Source: Microcaldota archaeon (GTDB lineage Archaea > Micrarchaeota > Micrarchaeia > Anstonellales > Anstonellaceae). Taken from it: 64,000 nucleotides of DNA. The stretch's first letter is position 1. Each line of letters begins with the position of its first letter. The stretch is from positions 70,325-134,324 of the forward strand of contig JAOAKI010000001.1 in NCBI GenBank assembly GCA_026413765.1. Direction: 5' to 3'. Positions 1 to 9,745 of the stretch are shown here, piece after piece. Both the position numbers and the translations under genes were made by a program. Below the pieces are notes generated by a model. The model saw only the letters and a program-made list of their open reading frames with translations, had not been told where the DNA came from and ran no database searches.

Positions 1-918
1 CGTGTCAACGCCACCCTTTATCCAGTGTCTTCTTTTGGGAACACGCTGACAATCAGGAAATTCTCACGCAATCCTTGGACTATCCCTTATCTTATCGAGC
101 TGAACTGCATTTCACCACAGGTTGCTGGGCTGATTTGGCTTTGCATCCAAAACGAGCTGTCGCTGCTTGTTTCAGGAGGCACAGGTTCAGGTAAAACTTC
201 ATTCCTGAATGCAATTGCCTGCCTGATACCCCCAAACCAGCGCATCATATCGATTGAGGACACGCGCGAGCTTACTTTGCCCAGCTTTCTTCAATGGGTC
301 CCGCTTGTCACCCGCGAGCCAAATGCAGAAGGTAAAGGCGAAATCACAATGCTCGACTTGCTTGTCAACTCATTGAGAATGAGGCCCGACCGGATAATTT
401 TGGGAGAAGTGCGCAAGCAAAGAGAAGCAGAGATTCTGTTTGAGGCGATGCATACTGGCCATTCAGTCTACGCTACTTTGCATGCCGATAATGCCGCCGA
501 GACCATCACTAGATTAACCACACCACCAATATCCATGCCAAAAGAAAGCCTCTCAGCTCTTTCAGCAATCGTTGTCCAGTTCCGCCACAGGAGGCTCAAC
601 ATAAGAAGGACTCTGGAATTTGCCGAAGTGCAGAAAGGCGGAGAGATAAACACTCTATATCGATGGGATGTCAAAAGCGACAAAACACTTGAAGTCGGGA
701 AAATGATCACTCTTTCGCAGACTCTCTCGCTTTACTCAGGAATGACGCAAAAAGAAATAGAGCAAGACGTAGCAGACAAAGCCAAGATCCTTAGCTGGAT
801 GGTAAAAAGAGGCCTCAAAAGCGTCGAGACAGTCGGTCACATTGTTTCTCAGTATTACATTGACCCAGACGAGATACTCTCGCTTGCAACTAAGAATGCC
901 GAATGGCAAGGGGAGTAA
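1..918 (+). CDS. Type IV pilus/archaellum-type secretion ATPase (GspE/FlaI/TadA family), 5'-truncated by window edge
   Basis: Walker A SGGTGSGKTSFLNA, LRMRPDRIILGEVR, HTGHSVYATLHAD. The frame is open upstream of the listed GTG at 25 (RVNATLYPVSSFGNTLTIRKF), so the real start is outside the window. Confidence 0.93.
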   Translation, partial: RVNATLYPVSSFGNTLTIRKFSRNPWTIPYLIELNCISPQVAGLIWLCIQNELSLLVSGGTGSGKTSFLNAIACLIPPNQRIISIEDTRELTLPSFLQWVPLVTREPNAEGKGEITMLDLLVNSLRMRPDRIILGEVRKQREAEILFEAMHTGHSVYATLHADNAAETITRLTTPPISMPKESLSALSAIVVQFRHRRLNIRRTLEFAEVQKGGEINTLYRWDVKSDKTLEVGKMITLSQTLSLYSGMTQKEIEQDVADKAKILSWMVKRGLKSVETVGHIVSQYYIDPDEILSLATKNAEWQGE

Positions 919-936
919 AAGATTCGGCTGAGGATT

Positions 937-2859
937 ATGGCAGAGGACATTTTCCCAACCTTTTCTGAGCTTTCCAAACAAGCCCGCGACGTAGAGCGCA
1001 GGCTTCTCCAGCTTCCACCAGCAACTATTTCCGAATCGATCGACCTTCAAGAGCCAACTATCTTCCCACCAGAATTCGAGCAATACACCATCTCTTATCT
1101 TCTTGCAGAAGCACAGAAAATAGAAAGAAGACTCAAGATAGGTGCAATCCAGCAATCGGTCTCACCTCCTGCACCATCAGAGAAAGAAAAAATCGTTCAA
1201 GAGCTTGCTTCTTTTGCAAAGCAAGAGTTCCCACAAGCTCAGCCTCCAGAGGCACTCTCCGCAAAGCAGCAAGAAGAGCCAGCCGAGACGGCCATCCAAG
1301 AGCCTCCATCCGAGGCTTTGCAGCCTCCAGCAGCAGAAAAGGCAGAAGAAGTGCAGGCAGAAGCACAACAGCCTACCTCTGCTTCCCAGCCAGCTACCCC
1401 GCCAAAGCCACAAAAACAATATTCGTTTGTCTCCTCTTCAAAAATCTCGCCTCGGCTTCGCGCAATCATCGAGGAGAAAATTAGAAAAGAAGAAGAAAAA
1501 GAGGCAGAAATCGAAAAACAAGCTGAACCTTCGCAAGCCGCTCCTCCAAAAGCTGAAAAACCACAAGAACCCCCTGAAGAAGGCTTGCAAGATGCAGAAG
1601 GCGCAATGGAAGAGCCATCCATCCAACCAATTCCCAAGCAGCCGCAGCAGCCTGAAAAATCAAACAAGCAGGAAGCCTTGCAAAAAGAAGAGGCGCCGCC
1701 ACAGGAGGCTGAACCGCCTCAGCCTCGCCCCTCTTATGCACCTCCGATTTCAAGCTCGCTTTTAATCAAACCAATCTTTCCTGACCAAAAAGCCCAAGCG
1801 GACTCCTCTGAACCACAAAATCGGATTGAAAAAATTTCTAAAATAATCGAAGAACTCTCTTCCGACAAATACAAGGCAAAAGCAATCCCGCAAGAAGGGC
1901 AAGCCCAAAAGCCATCCATCAGCAAGCCACCGTCCGCAAAACAAAAAGAGAAAAAATCAAAGCCGCCTGCTTTTGCCACACAAGAAGACAGCATTTCAGA
2001 ATTGATTCAAGACATCAAAAGAGCCTCTCTGAATATCGAAAAGCAGCCTGTAAAAGCTAAGCTCCAACCCAAGCAAAAAGCAGAAAAAGAGCCCGCAGCA
2101 GCCCCTCAACTTTCTCAATCAAAAGCAAAAGAAAGAAAGATTCCAAAGCAGTCCCCTGCTCCCTCTTCTTATCCTCCAAAAAAACAACTCAAGCAGCCTA
2201 TCGTCCCACCACAGCAGCAAGAAACCTTCAAGCCAACCTCTCCCTCTCCTGCTCCTTCAGCATTGCGCAAGCCACGCGTGCTTCCTGGGGGAATCGTCAC
2301 CGAGGCAACAAGAACTTACATTCCTCCAGCGCGCCCAGCGCAGCAGAAACGCGAGATCCAGCCTTCGGTTGCGCCGCTCAAAAGAGAGCTCATACGAAGA
2401 CCAGCTGCTCCAGCGTCCCAAAAGCAGGAGGAAGAATCAGAAACAAAGCAGCCTGCCCAGCAGACAAAATACCCACGGGAAATTTCAGCCGAAGCCCAAT
2501 TGCCTGCAGAAGAAGATGATTTGGAGATACCTCGTCCGCCGCCCGAAGACCAAGAGCCTTCAGCTGAAAGCTACCAAGCTGCAAAAGAGGATTTCAGGCA
2601 GCGGATGGAAAGCCAAGCCATAAAAGAAAAAACAAAAGAAGAATATGAGGCGATGCTTGAGTCTTACGCAAAAGAAAACATGATTTGGCTTTATGAGATT
2701 TACAAGATGGGGGGGATCCCCAGAGAGGACTTTTTGCAAAAAGTAAAAGAGAAGCTAGAGCAAGAGAAGGCAACTCAAAGTCAGGCAGAATCCGCCTCGC
2801 CTTTCAACCCGGCATTTGCAAATTTGAACAAAGAGATAGACAAGAGATATAAAAAGTAG
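937..2859 (+). CDS. Large Pro/Glu/Gln/Lys-rich, probably disordered protein encoded inside the pilus-like operon
   Basis: Single long ORF between the ATPase and TadC-like genes; low-complexity P/E/Q/K/A composition with more ordered N- and C-termini. Confidence 0.8.
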   Translation: MAEDIFPTFSELSKQARDVERRLLQLPPATISESIDLQEPTIFPPEFEQYTISYLLAEAQKIERRLKIGAIQQSVSPPAPSEKEKIVQELASFAKQEFPQAQPPEALSAKQQEEPAETAIQEPPSEALQPPAAEKAEEVQAEAQQPTSASQPATPPKPQKQYSFVSSSKISPRLRAIIEEKIRKEEEKEAEIEKQAEPSQAAPPKAEKPQEPPEEGLQDAEGAMEEPSIQPIPKQPQQPEKSNKQEALQKEEAPPQEAEPPQPRPSYAPPISSSLLIKPIFPDQKAQADSSEPQNRIEKISKIIEELSSDKYKAKAIPQEGQAQKPSISKPPSAKQKEKKSKPPAFATQEDSISELIQDIKRASLNIEKQPVKAKLQPKQKAEKEPAAAPQLSQSKAKERKIPKQSPAPSSYPPKKQLKQPIVPPQQQETFKPTSPSPAPSALRKPRVLPGGIVTEATRTYIPPARPAQQKREIQPSVAPLKRELIRRPAAPASQKQEEESETKQPAQQTKYPREISAEAQLPAEEDDLEIPRPPPEDQEPSAESYQAAKEDFRQRMESQAIKEKTKEEYEAMLESYAKENMIWLYEIYKMGGIPREDFLQKVKEKLEQEKATQSQAESASPFNPAFANLNKEIDKRYKK

Positions 2860-2885
2860 TGTTTTACAATATTGTGAGGTAGTGC

Positions 2886-3806
2886 ATGGCGCAGCCAAAA
2901 TATGACGCAAAGGCAAAAAAAGTACACCAGCCACTCATCTCGCAGCCGTTGCGTGAATCAGAAGGGCCTCAAGACCCAGTGCAGTTCCGGAACCTTTTCA
3001 TTTCAATTGCGTCGTATTTTCCTGACTTAAGAAAAGATCTGATTCGCGCAGATATGAACTATACTCCGGCAGGATTCGTTCGGACTGCTTTGCTGAATGC
3101 ATTTGGGATTACTGCAGTTCTTTTGCTGATTGTGTATTTGCTACTTCGCAATAGCGACTTTTTGCTTTTGGCGTTAATTTTGGCCTTTCCAATCTTATTT
3201 TTGTTGTCATTTTTTTATGTCATGTATTTTCCGAAAGCCAAAGCTTCTATCAGGGCAAAAAAAATAGAGCAGGAGCTTGTTTTTGCAGGCAGGCACATGC
3301 TCATTGAGCTGAAAAGCGGTGTTCCTCTTTTCGATGCTATGCTGGGCATTTCTCAAGACTACGGCGAAGTTTCTGTCGAATTCAACAAAATCGTTGAGAA
3401 AGTCACGCTTGGAGTGCCCATGGGGGTAGCACTCCACGAAGTTGCTGAAAATAATCCTTCCGCTTACTTTAAGCGAGTCGTCTTGCAAATAGCAAACTCG
3501 CTTTCTTCTGGAGCAGACGTGGCAGTTGCGCTTGAAGCAGTTTTGGACCAAATCTCAAAAGAGCAGATTATCGAGCTTAAGGCATATGGGCAGAAACTCA
3601 ACCCTCTTGTGATGTTTTACATGATTTTTGGAATCATTCTCCCTTCGCTTGGGATCGCATTTCTCATAATCCTGGTGTCGTTTTTGGGGTCAGCAATCTC
3701 TTTTGGCCCCTCTGCGCTGTTCAGCTTTCTTCTTGCTCTTGCGCTAATCCAGTTCATCTTCCTTACTATGGTGGAATCCTCAAGACCAAAATTTGATATG
3801 GGGTAG
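2886..3806 (+). CDS. T2SSF/TadC-like integral membrane protein of type IV pilus-like system
   Basis: ELKSGVPLFDAMLGIS...GVPMGVALHEVAE...LQIANSLSSGADVAVALEAVLDQI plus hydrophobic segments; position after the ATPase. Confidence 0.85.
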   Translation: MAQPKYDAKAKKVHQPLISQPLRESEGPQDPVQFRNLFISIASYFPDLRKDLIRADMNYTPAGFVRTALLNAFGITAVLLLIVYLLLRNSDFLLLALILAFPILFLLSFFYVMYFPKAKASIRAKKIEQELVFAGRHMLIELKSGVPLFDAMLGISQDYGEVSVEFNKIVEKVTLGVPMGVALHEVAENNPSAYFKRVVLQIANSLSSGADVAVALEAVLDQISKEQIIELKAYGQKLNPLVMFYMIFGIILPSLGIAFLIILVSFLGSAISFGPSALFSFLLALALIQFIFLTMVESSRPKFDMG

Positions 3807-3809
3807 TCT

Positions 3810-4877
3810 ATGTCCAGCATGCTTTACGAGATGATAGGAAGAATCTTTTCGAGGGCGCAGATGAAAAGATTAGGCGCGCTACTTGAATCAGCAGGCTTAA
3901 ACTTTATTCCTGAAGCCTTTGCAGGCTTTCTTGTGGTCCTTTCATTCATCCTTTCTTTGCTAAGCTACATCTTGCTCATCTCATTTCCCCCAACAAAAGG
4001 CTTCCTTTTCAAATTGTCGTTCTTTATCTCTTATGACCTTGCAGTGCAGTCGCAATTGTTCGTCAACATTGTGTCAGCGATTTTCTCAACCACTCTCTCA
4101 GTTGGTCTTTTGCTTTTGTTTGTCTATGTTTTTCTCTTGTTGCGCGCAGAAAAAAGGAAGAGGGAAGTGGAAAGCGTGTTGCCAGAGTTTCTTTCACTTG
4201 CCGCTTCTAACGTTCGTGCTGGGATGACAGTTGATCAAGCCCTATGGTATGCGGCAAAGCCAGAGTTCGGAATCCTCTCGCAGGAAGTTTCAATCCTTGC
4301 CAAAAAAACATTTGGCGGGATGCCATTCAACCAGTCGATTGACTATCTTTCGGAAAGGTTCAATTCAAAATCGATAAGGCGCGTTGTAGCTCTGATCAAG
4401 CAAGGCATAGCATCTGGCGGCCAGATGGCAGAGATTCTGGAAAGAACCGCGGAAGATTCCAGGCAAATGCAAGTCATTCAAAAAGAGATTGCCGCTTCAT
4501 TGCTCATGTACACTATTTTCATACTTTTTGCCGGTGCGCTGGGTGCCCCATTTCTTTTTGCGGTGGCAGGAAAGCTGATAGGCATCTTGGAAGGGGTGTT
4601 TGCTGTCTTGCCTTCTTCCTCTTCAGTTACCAATCTGGTGCGCACTCCATTCTTTGTCGTTTCGCCCTCATCAATCTCTTCCTCTGACTTTTTTGTTTTT
4701 GCTATTCTTTCCTGCGCAATAACTTCGGTTTTTTCCTCACTTATAATTGGCGTAATCTCCAAAGGAAGCAAGAAGGAGGGAATCTCATATATTCCATTTA
4801 TATTGTTTGTCTCGCTAACAGTCTTTTATATAGTCAGCGGGGCGCTTGATAGCGTCCTTTCAAACTTGTATCTATGA
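3810..4877 (+). CDS. Second T2SSF/TadC-like integral membrane protein
   Basis: LPEFLSLAASNVRAGMTVDQALWYAAKPEFGILSQEV...RRVVALIKQGIASGGQMAEILERTAED plus TM segments. Confidence 0.85.
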   Translation: MSSMLYEMIGRIFSRAQMKRLGALLESAGLNFIPEAFAGFLVVLSFILSLLSYILLISFPPTKGFLFKLSFFISYDLAVQSQLFVNIVSAIFSTTLSVGLLLLFVYVFLLLRAEKRKREVESVLPEFLSLAASNVRAGMTVDQALWYAAKPEFGILSQEVSILAKKTFGGMPFNQSIDYLSERFNSKSIRRVVALIKQGIASGGQMAEILERTAEDSRQMQVIQKEIAASLLMYTIFILFAGALGAPFLFAVAGKLIGILEGVFAVLPSSSSVTNLVRTPFFVVSPSSISSSDFFVFAILSCAITSVFSSLIIGVISKGSKKEGISYIPFILFVSLTVFYIVSGALDSVLSNLYL

Positions 4878-4886
4878 GGTGGTGCA

Positions 4887-5420
4887 ATGAAAAAGAGCAA
4901 AGGCCAAGCGGCGATGGAATATTTGATGACTTATGGATGGGCGCTGTTAGTGATTGTAGTTGTTATCGCAATCCTGCTCATTATAAATCCTCTTCAGCCT
5001 CCAACAGGCTGCAGGTTTGATAGCCTTGGGTTTCTTTGCAGCGAACCGCTTGTCACTTCAAGCGGCAAGCTTTACCTGAAAATCACAAACGCAAACCAAA
5101 ACAATATCTTGATTTATGGAATGAATTGCACCACTAACCGCGCGCCTTCTCCACCTTCATTTTCTCCACCTTCCAGCCCGATCAGGACTCTCCAAAGGCA
5201 AGAGCAGTATGAGTTCAACATCACATGCGTGGATGCAAACGGTGTTGCAGTCACTCCTTCTGCGGGCTCGGATTTTGCAGCAAAACTGTGGATATTCTAC
5301 AAAAACCAAGAGGACGGAGCGTCATACCCCGTGCGCTCAATCAGCGCAAACATAGTCTCAAAAGTTGTCTCAGCCCCTGGCAGCAGCACTTCCTCTCCCT
5401 CGCCAACGCAAACGTCCTGA
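4887..5420 (+). CDS. Class III signal peptide (type IV pilin-like) protein
   Basis: N-terminus MKKSKGQAAMEYLMTYGWALLVIVVVIAILLI; last gene of the pilus-like operon; RBS-like gaggtggtg. Confidence 0.85.
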   Translation: MKKSKGQAAMEYLMTYGWALLVIVVVIAILLIINPLQPPTGCRFDSLGFLCSEPLVTSSGKLYLKITNANQNNILIYGMNCTTNRAPSPPSFSPPSSPIRTLQRQEQYEFNITCVDANGVAVTPSAGSDFAAKLWIFYKNQEDGASYPVRSISANIVSKVVSAPGSSTSSPSPTQTS

Positions 5421-5453
5421 AAACAGTCCTGATCTGAATTTTTTGTGGTGCGC

Positions 5454-6863
5454 ATGCGGATAGAAGAGGACTTCATAGGCAAAGTCGAGGTTCCAGAAGA
5501 TGCCTATTTTGGGATTTTCACTGTCCGGGCAGCAGAGAATTTCAGGATTTCGCAATCAAAACCGCATCCAGACTTTATCAGAATGCTTGCGCTGGTCAAA
5601 AAAAGCTGTGCGCAGGCAAATGTCAAATTGGGGCAGCTGGATGCCAAAATTGGAAATGCAATCATCCAGGCTTCAGACGAAGTTGCGCAAGGAAAGCACG
5701 ACAACCAGTTCATCCTTGACTCATATACGGCAGGGGCAGGCACTCCCTTCAACATGAATATGAATGAGGTCATTGCAAATAGGGCAGAAGAGTTGCTTGG
5801 AGGCAAAAAGGGTCAATACAAATTAGTGCATCCGAACAACCACGTCAACATGTCGCAGTCTTCAAATGACGTCATCCCAACCGCTATCCGCCTTGTCCTT
5901 TTGCATCAGTCAGCCCAACTGCTTTCTGCGGCAACTCGCCTTGCGGATGCACTGGAATCAAAAGAAAAAGAATTCTCAAAAATCGTGAAAGTCGGAAGAA
6001 CCCATCTTATGGATGCGGTGCCGCTTACAGTGGCAGATGAGCTTTCTGCCTTTTCCTCTTCAGTCAAAAAAGACATTTTGCATATCGGCCGCGCCCGGTC
6101 GCTGCTTTCAGAGCTTCCTATAGGCGCAACCGCGCTTGGCTCGGGCATCAATACCCACCCTGCCTACAAAAGGACAGTGGTTGCTCAGATAAGGAAGAAT
6201 ACCGGCTTGAAAGTCAAAGAAGGGAGGAATCTTTTCAGGCTAGTTTCTTCTGCGTCTGATTTTTTTGCCTATTCTTGCGCTCTCTCAAGCCTTGCACTTT
6301 CCATCCACAAACTCTCATCCGACTTGAAACTTCTTTCTTCAGGCCCAAACACGATGGTAGGGGAGTATGTCTTGCCTGAAGTTGAGCCAGGCTCTTCAAT
6401 CATGCCAGGCAAAATCAATCCTTCTATACCAGAATGCGCAGAAATGATTGCCAACAGGGTTTTTGGCTTGCACCATTCAGTCCAGCTTGCTTGCGCTGGA
6501 GGGCAGCTGCAGCTGAACGTCCAGACTCCGCTGATTCTGCATTGCCTTTCAGAGGCAACTCTTATTCTTAGCACAGGCTGCAGCATGCTTTCTGAGAAAT
6601 GCATAATTGGCATGAAACTGAACACCGAAAGAATAAGGCAGCACCTTGATGCCTCGCTTATCACGATAACTGCCCTCTCACCTTATTTTGGTTACTCTCT
6701 GCTCAGCAACTTGGTCAAAAAAGCGCAAAACGAAGGCAAGAGCTTAAAAGAGATCGTCATTCAGGAAGGCTTGCTTTCTGAAGCAGAATTTGAGAAGCTT
6801 CTTGCGCCATCAAGGTTAGTGAGGCCTTCGCTTAAGCTCAGGCTCAAAAGAGACAAAAAATGA
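5454..6863 (+). CDS. Aspartate ammonia-lyase / class II fumarase superfamily enzyme (aspartase-like)
   Basis: RIEEDFIGKVEVPEDAYFG start, HPNNHVNMSQSSNDVIPTA, GSSIMPGKINPSIPE signature. ORF track starts at GTG 5445; ATG 5454 preferred. Confidence 0.88.
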   Translation: MRIEEDFIGKVEVPEDAYFGIFTVRAAENFRISQSKPHPDFIRMLALVKKSCAQANVKLGQLDAKIGNAIIQASDEVAQGKHDNQFILDSYTAGAGTPFNMNMNEVIANRAEELLGGKKGQYKLVHPNNHVNMSQSSNDVIPTAIRLVLLHQSAQLLSAATRLADALESKEKEFSKIVKVGRTHLMDAVPLTVADELSAFSSSVKKDILHIGRARSLLSELPIGATALGSGINTHPAYKRTVVAQIRKNTGLKVKEGRNLFRLVSSASDFFAYSCALSSLALSIHKLSSDLKLLSSGPNTMVGEYVLPEVEPGSSIMPGKINPSIPECAEMIANRVFGLHHSVQLACAGGQLQLNVQTPLILHCLSEATLILSTGCSMLSEKCIIGMKLNTERIRQHLDASLITITALSPYFGYSLLSNLVKKAQNEGKSLKEIVIQEGLLSEAEFEKLLAPSRLVRPSLKLRLKRDKK

Positions 6864-6899
6864 GCTGCCCATTGCATCACCCACTATTCTTTTAAAATC

Positions 6900-6935
6900 T
6901 CTCCTTTTCAATAGGTGCGTAAATTGAAAAGGAGA
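6900..6935. promoter_or_regulatory. Perfect 13-bp inverted repeat just downstream of TATA-like element, upstream of psmA
   Basis: TCTCCTTTTCAAT-aggtgcgtaa-ATTGAAAAGGAGA (arms 6900-6912 and 6923-6935), after ttttaaaat. Confidence 0.7.
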
Positions 6936-6965
6936 CTTCTTTGTCTTCTGATAAGAGGTGGATGA

Positions 6966-7673
6966 ATGTATCCTCCACAACAGCAGGCATATGACCGGGC
7001 AATTACAGTTTTTTCACCTGATGGGAGGCTCTTCCAGGTAGAATACGCAAAAGAAGCAGTCAAAAGGGGAGCTACTGCAATCGGCATGATTTTTGATGGC
7101 GGAGTTTTGCTTGTCGCATACAAGAACGCGCCCTCCAAGCTTTTAGTTCCAGAATCAATGAAAAAAATATTCGAGATTGACCGTCACATAGCAGCAACTG
7201 CCTCGGGCTTGATTGCGGACGCAAGGCGTCTGGTGGATATTGCCCGCCTTGAAGCGCAAAGGCATCGCCTGGCTTACTCTGAGCCCGCCTCAGTCGAAAC
7301 AATCGCAAAAGAGCTTTGCGACCTCATGCAGGTATATACGCAGTATGGCGGAATTCGCCCATTTGGCGTTTCGCTTCTGATAGCAGGAATTGACAGCGCG
7401 CCGCGGCTGTATGAAGCAGAGCCTTCAGGCGCGCTGACTGGGTATCTTGCAGACGCGGTCGGGGCAGGCAAGAAAGAAGTCGAGGAGTTTTTTGAGAAAG
7501 AATACAGGGAAAACCTCTCTCAGGATGAGGCAATCTCCCTTGCGATAAAAGCCCTCAAAAAGTCCGGAGACCTTTCGATAAAGCCTGAGACAGTCGAAAT
7601 AGCGCTGGCTACAGTCAAAAAGAAAGATTTCGTTCTCCTGTCGCAAAAGGAAGTCGAGAAATATCTCAAATGA
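6966..7673 (+). CDS. psmA: Proteasome subunit alpha
   Basis: YDRAITVFSPDGRLFQVEYAKEAVKRGATAIG. Confidence 0.97.
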   Translation: MYPPQQQAYDRAITVFSPDGRLFQVEYAKEAVKRGATAIGMIFDGGVLLVAYKNAPSKLLVPESMKKIFEIDRHIAATASGLIADARRLVDIARLEAQRHRLAYSEPASVETIAKELCDLMQVYTQYGGIRPFGVSLLIAGIDSAPRLYEAEPSGALTGYLADAVGAGKKEVEEFFEKEYRENLSQDEAISLAIKALKKSGDLSIKPETVEIALATVKKKDFVLLSQKEVEKYLK

Positions 7674-7682
7674 GGAAGGAAG

Positions 7683-8375
7683 ATGTCCAGCCTGGATAAA
7701 TCTGTTCTTGCCCATATCGATATAGGCGGCGAAAGGTACGAAATTGTCGTAGACCCTGATTTGGCTTACCTTTACAAGGTCGGGCAAAAAAAAGAGCTAG
7801 CCAATGTCTTGACGGTCGAGGAGGTGTTCAAAAATTTCAGGAAAGGCGAGCGGCACACTTCTTCAGCTTTGCAGAAAGCTTTTGGCACCACCGACCTTTA
7901 TCAGATTGCAGACAGGATACTAAAAAATGGCGAAATCCAGCTTACCGTGGAGCAGCGCCGCAAAATGCTTGAGGAAAAGAAAAAGCAAATCATAGCTATC
8001 ATCGCCCGCCAAGCGATTGACCCGCGAACAGGCGCTCCGCATACTCAACTTCGCATCCAGCAGGCGTTGGAGGAGGCGAAAGTCCATATTGACGCTTTCA
8101 AAGACGCAACCGAGCAGATAGATGAGGTAATAAAGGCATTGAGGCCAATTATCCCGCTTAAGTTTGAGCAAGTCAAAATCGCAGTCAAAGTCCCGCCCCA
8201 ATTTTCCCAAAAAATTTACGGAACACTTAAAAGCTATGGGATTCAAAAAGAAGAATGGGCAAATGATGGGAGCCTAATTGTCGTAATTGAGATGCCTGCA
8301 GGTATGCAAGGAGAGTTTTACGAACGCCTCAATAGACTGACTGCAGGCAGCGCGGAAACAAAACTGATAAAGTGA
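7683..8375 (+). CDS. Ribosome maturation protein SBDS/Sdo1 homolog
   Basis: [79 protein letters not shown]. Confidence 0.96.
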   Translation: MSSLDKSVLAHIDIGGERYEIVVDPDLAYLYKVGQKKELANVLTVEEVFKNFRKGERHTSSALQKAFGTTDLYQIADRILKNGEIQLTVEQRRKMLEEKKKQIIAIIARQAIDPRTGAPHTQLRIQQALEEAKVHIDAFKDATEQIDEVIKALRPIIPLKFEQVKIAVKVPPQFSQKIYGTLKSYGIQKEEWANDGSLIVVIEMPAGMQGEFYERLNRLTAGSAETKLIK

Positions 8376-8983
8376 AATTTATGGTAGAAGGGAAAATTGT
8401 CATGCCCGGTGAGCTCATTTCTGAACGAGAGGAGCACATAAGCTATGCTTATGTTGAAAAAGGCAAAACCTATTCAACGGTGGTCGGGCTCTATTCAAAC
8501 GGAAAAATTGTCCCTCTTGAAGGGCCCTATGACCCTCTGGCCGAAGATACAGTCGTAGGGGTCATAACTGAAATCAAGTTCGCAGGCTACAGCGTGGATA
8601 TCAATTATGCCTTCCCTGCTTTTCTTTCTAACCGAGAATCGAAAGAAAAGCTTGCGCTGGGCGATGCGATCATTGCGAAAGTGCTTTCGGTCAATGAAGT
8701 CAAGGATGTCGAGCTGTTTGAGGCAAAAAGGCTTCCAGCTGGCAGCCTAGTGCGCGTCTCCCCAGTCAAGGTACCTCGCATCATAGGAAAAAGGAATTCG
8801 ATGATCGACATGCTCCAGTCATCAACTGGCTGCCAAATCTTCGTAGGTAGGAACGGCTATGTTTGGATAAGCGGGAAAGGCAATGACATTCTTGCAGAGA
8901 AGGCTCTGCGCATAATTGAAGTGCAAGCACACACACAAGGGCTTACCGATAGGGTGGCTGCATTTTTGAGAGAACACAGGTGA
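8372..8983 (+). CDS. rrp4: Exosome complex RNA-binding protein Rrp4
   Basis: [30 protein letters not shown] (S1), KH-type [32 protein letters not shown]. Confidence 0.95.
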   Translation: MKFMVEGKIVMPGELISEREEHISYAYVEKGKTYSTVVGLYSNGKIVPLEGPYDPLAEDTVVGVITEIKFAGYSVDINYAFPAFLSNRESKEKLALGDAIIAKVLSVNEVKDVELFEAKRLPAGSLVRVSPVKVPRIIGKRNSMIDMLQSSTGCQIFVGRNGYVWISGKGNDILAEKALRIIEVQAHTQGLTDRVAAFLREHR

Positions 8984-8994
8984 GTGGTGGTATC

Positions 8995-9741
8995 ATGGCA
9001 GATTCTGCTCCGAAATTGCTTGTTGATGGAAAGCGTATTGACGGCAGGGCGTTGGACGAGCTGCGGCCTATTAAGATAGTTGCAAGAGTCTTAAATGATG
9101 CAGAAGGCTCTGCTTACATTGAATGGGGAAAGAACAAAATATTGGCAGGGGTTTATGGTCCTTCTGAGTGCATTCCAAAGCACGACCAATCGCTCTATCG
9201 CTCAATCATCAAATTCCGCTACAACATGGCGCCTTTCTCTGGGCTTGAAGAGCACGGCAAAAGCGGACCAAGCAGAAGAAGCAGGGAGCTTTCAAAAGTT
9301 CTCAAGGAAGCATTCGAAAACATCATCATCTCTGAAAGCTTCCCAAAGACGCAGATAGAAATTTACGTTGAAGTCCTGCAGTCTGATGGAGGGACAAGAT
9401 GCGCCGCATTGACTGCTGCGGCGGTGGCTCTTGCAGACGCAGGAATACCTATGAAAGATCTCCCTTGCGCGGTTGCAATATGCAAAATCGACGGCCATAT
9501 GGCAATAGACCCGGGGAAAGAAGAGGACAATTATGGGGAATCAGACATGCCAGTTGCCTTCGCAATGAGGAATGGCGACATACTGCTTTTCCAGATGGAC
9601 GGTATGCTCACTCACGAGGAGTTAGTACAAGGGCTGCAGATGGCCAAAAAGGCAGCTGAAAAAATACACAAAATCCAGATAGACGCAATCCGCAAAGTGT
9701 ATGATGAGCCCAAAGAAGAAAGATTATTGCTAATCAAGTGA
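8995..9741 (+). CDS. rrp41: Exosome complex exonuclease Rrp41
   Basis: RIDGRALDELRPIKI...GSAYIEWGKNKILAGVYGP...QSDGGTRCAALTAAAVALADAGIPM. ATG 8995 preferred over GTG 8980. Confidence 0.95.
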   Translation: MADSAPKLLVDGKRIDGRALDELRPIKIVARVLNDAEGSAYIEWGKNKILAGVYGPSECIPKHDQSLYRSIIKFRYNMAPFSGLEEHGKSGPSRRSRELSKVLKEAFENIIISESFPKTQIEIYVEVLQSDGGTRCAALTAAAVALADAGIPMKDLPCAVAICKIDGHMAIDPGKEEDNYGESDMPVAFAMRNGDILLFQMDGMLTHEELVQGLQMAKKAAEKIHKIQIDAIRKVYDEPKEERLLLIK

Positions 9742-9745
9742 TTTT

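Noticed and set aside
1142-1765. Overlapping +2 frame and several minus-strand ORFs across the P/E/Q-rich gene
   Set aside because: Low-complexity coding sequence produces long spurious ORFs in other frames; only the 640-aa frame has a sensible start and operon position.
5454-6863. The GSSIMPGKINPSIPE signature, intermediate between fumarase and aspartase, as a novel enzyme
   Set aside because: Within normal variation of the superfamily; substrate cannot be decided from sequence alone.
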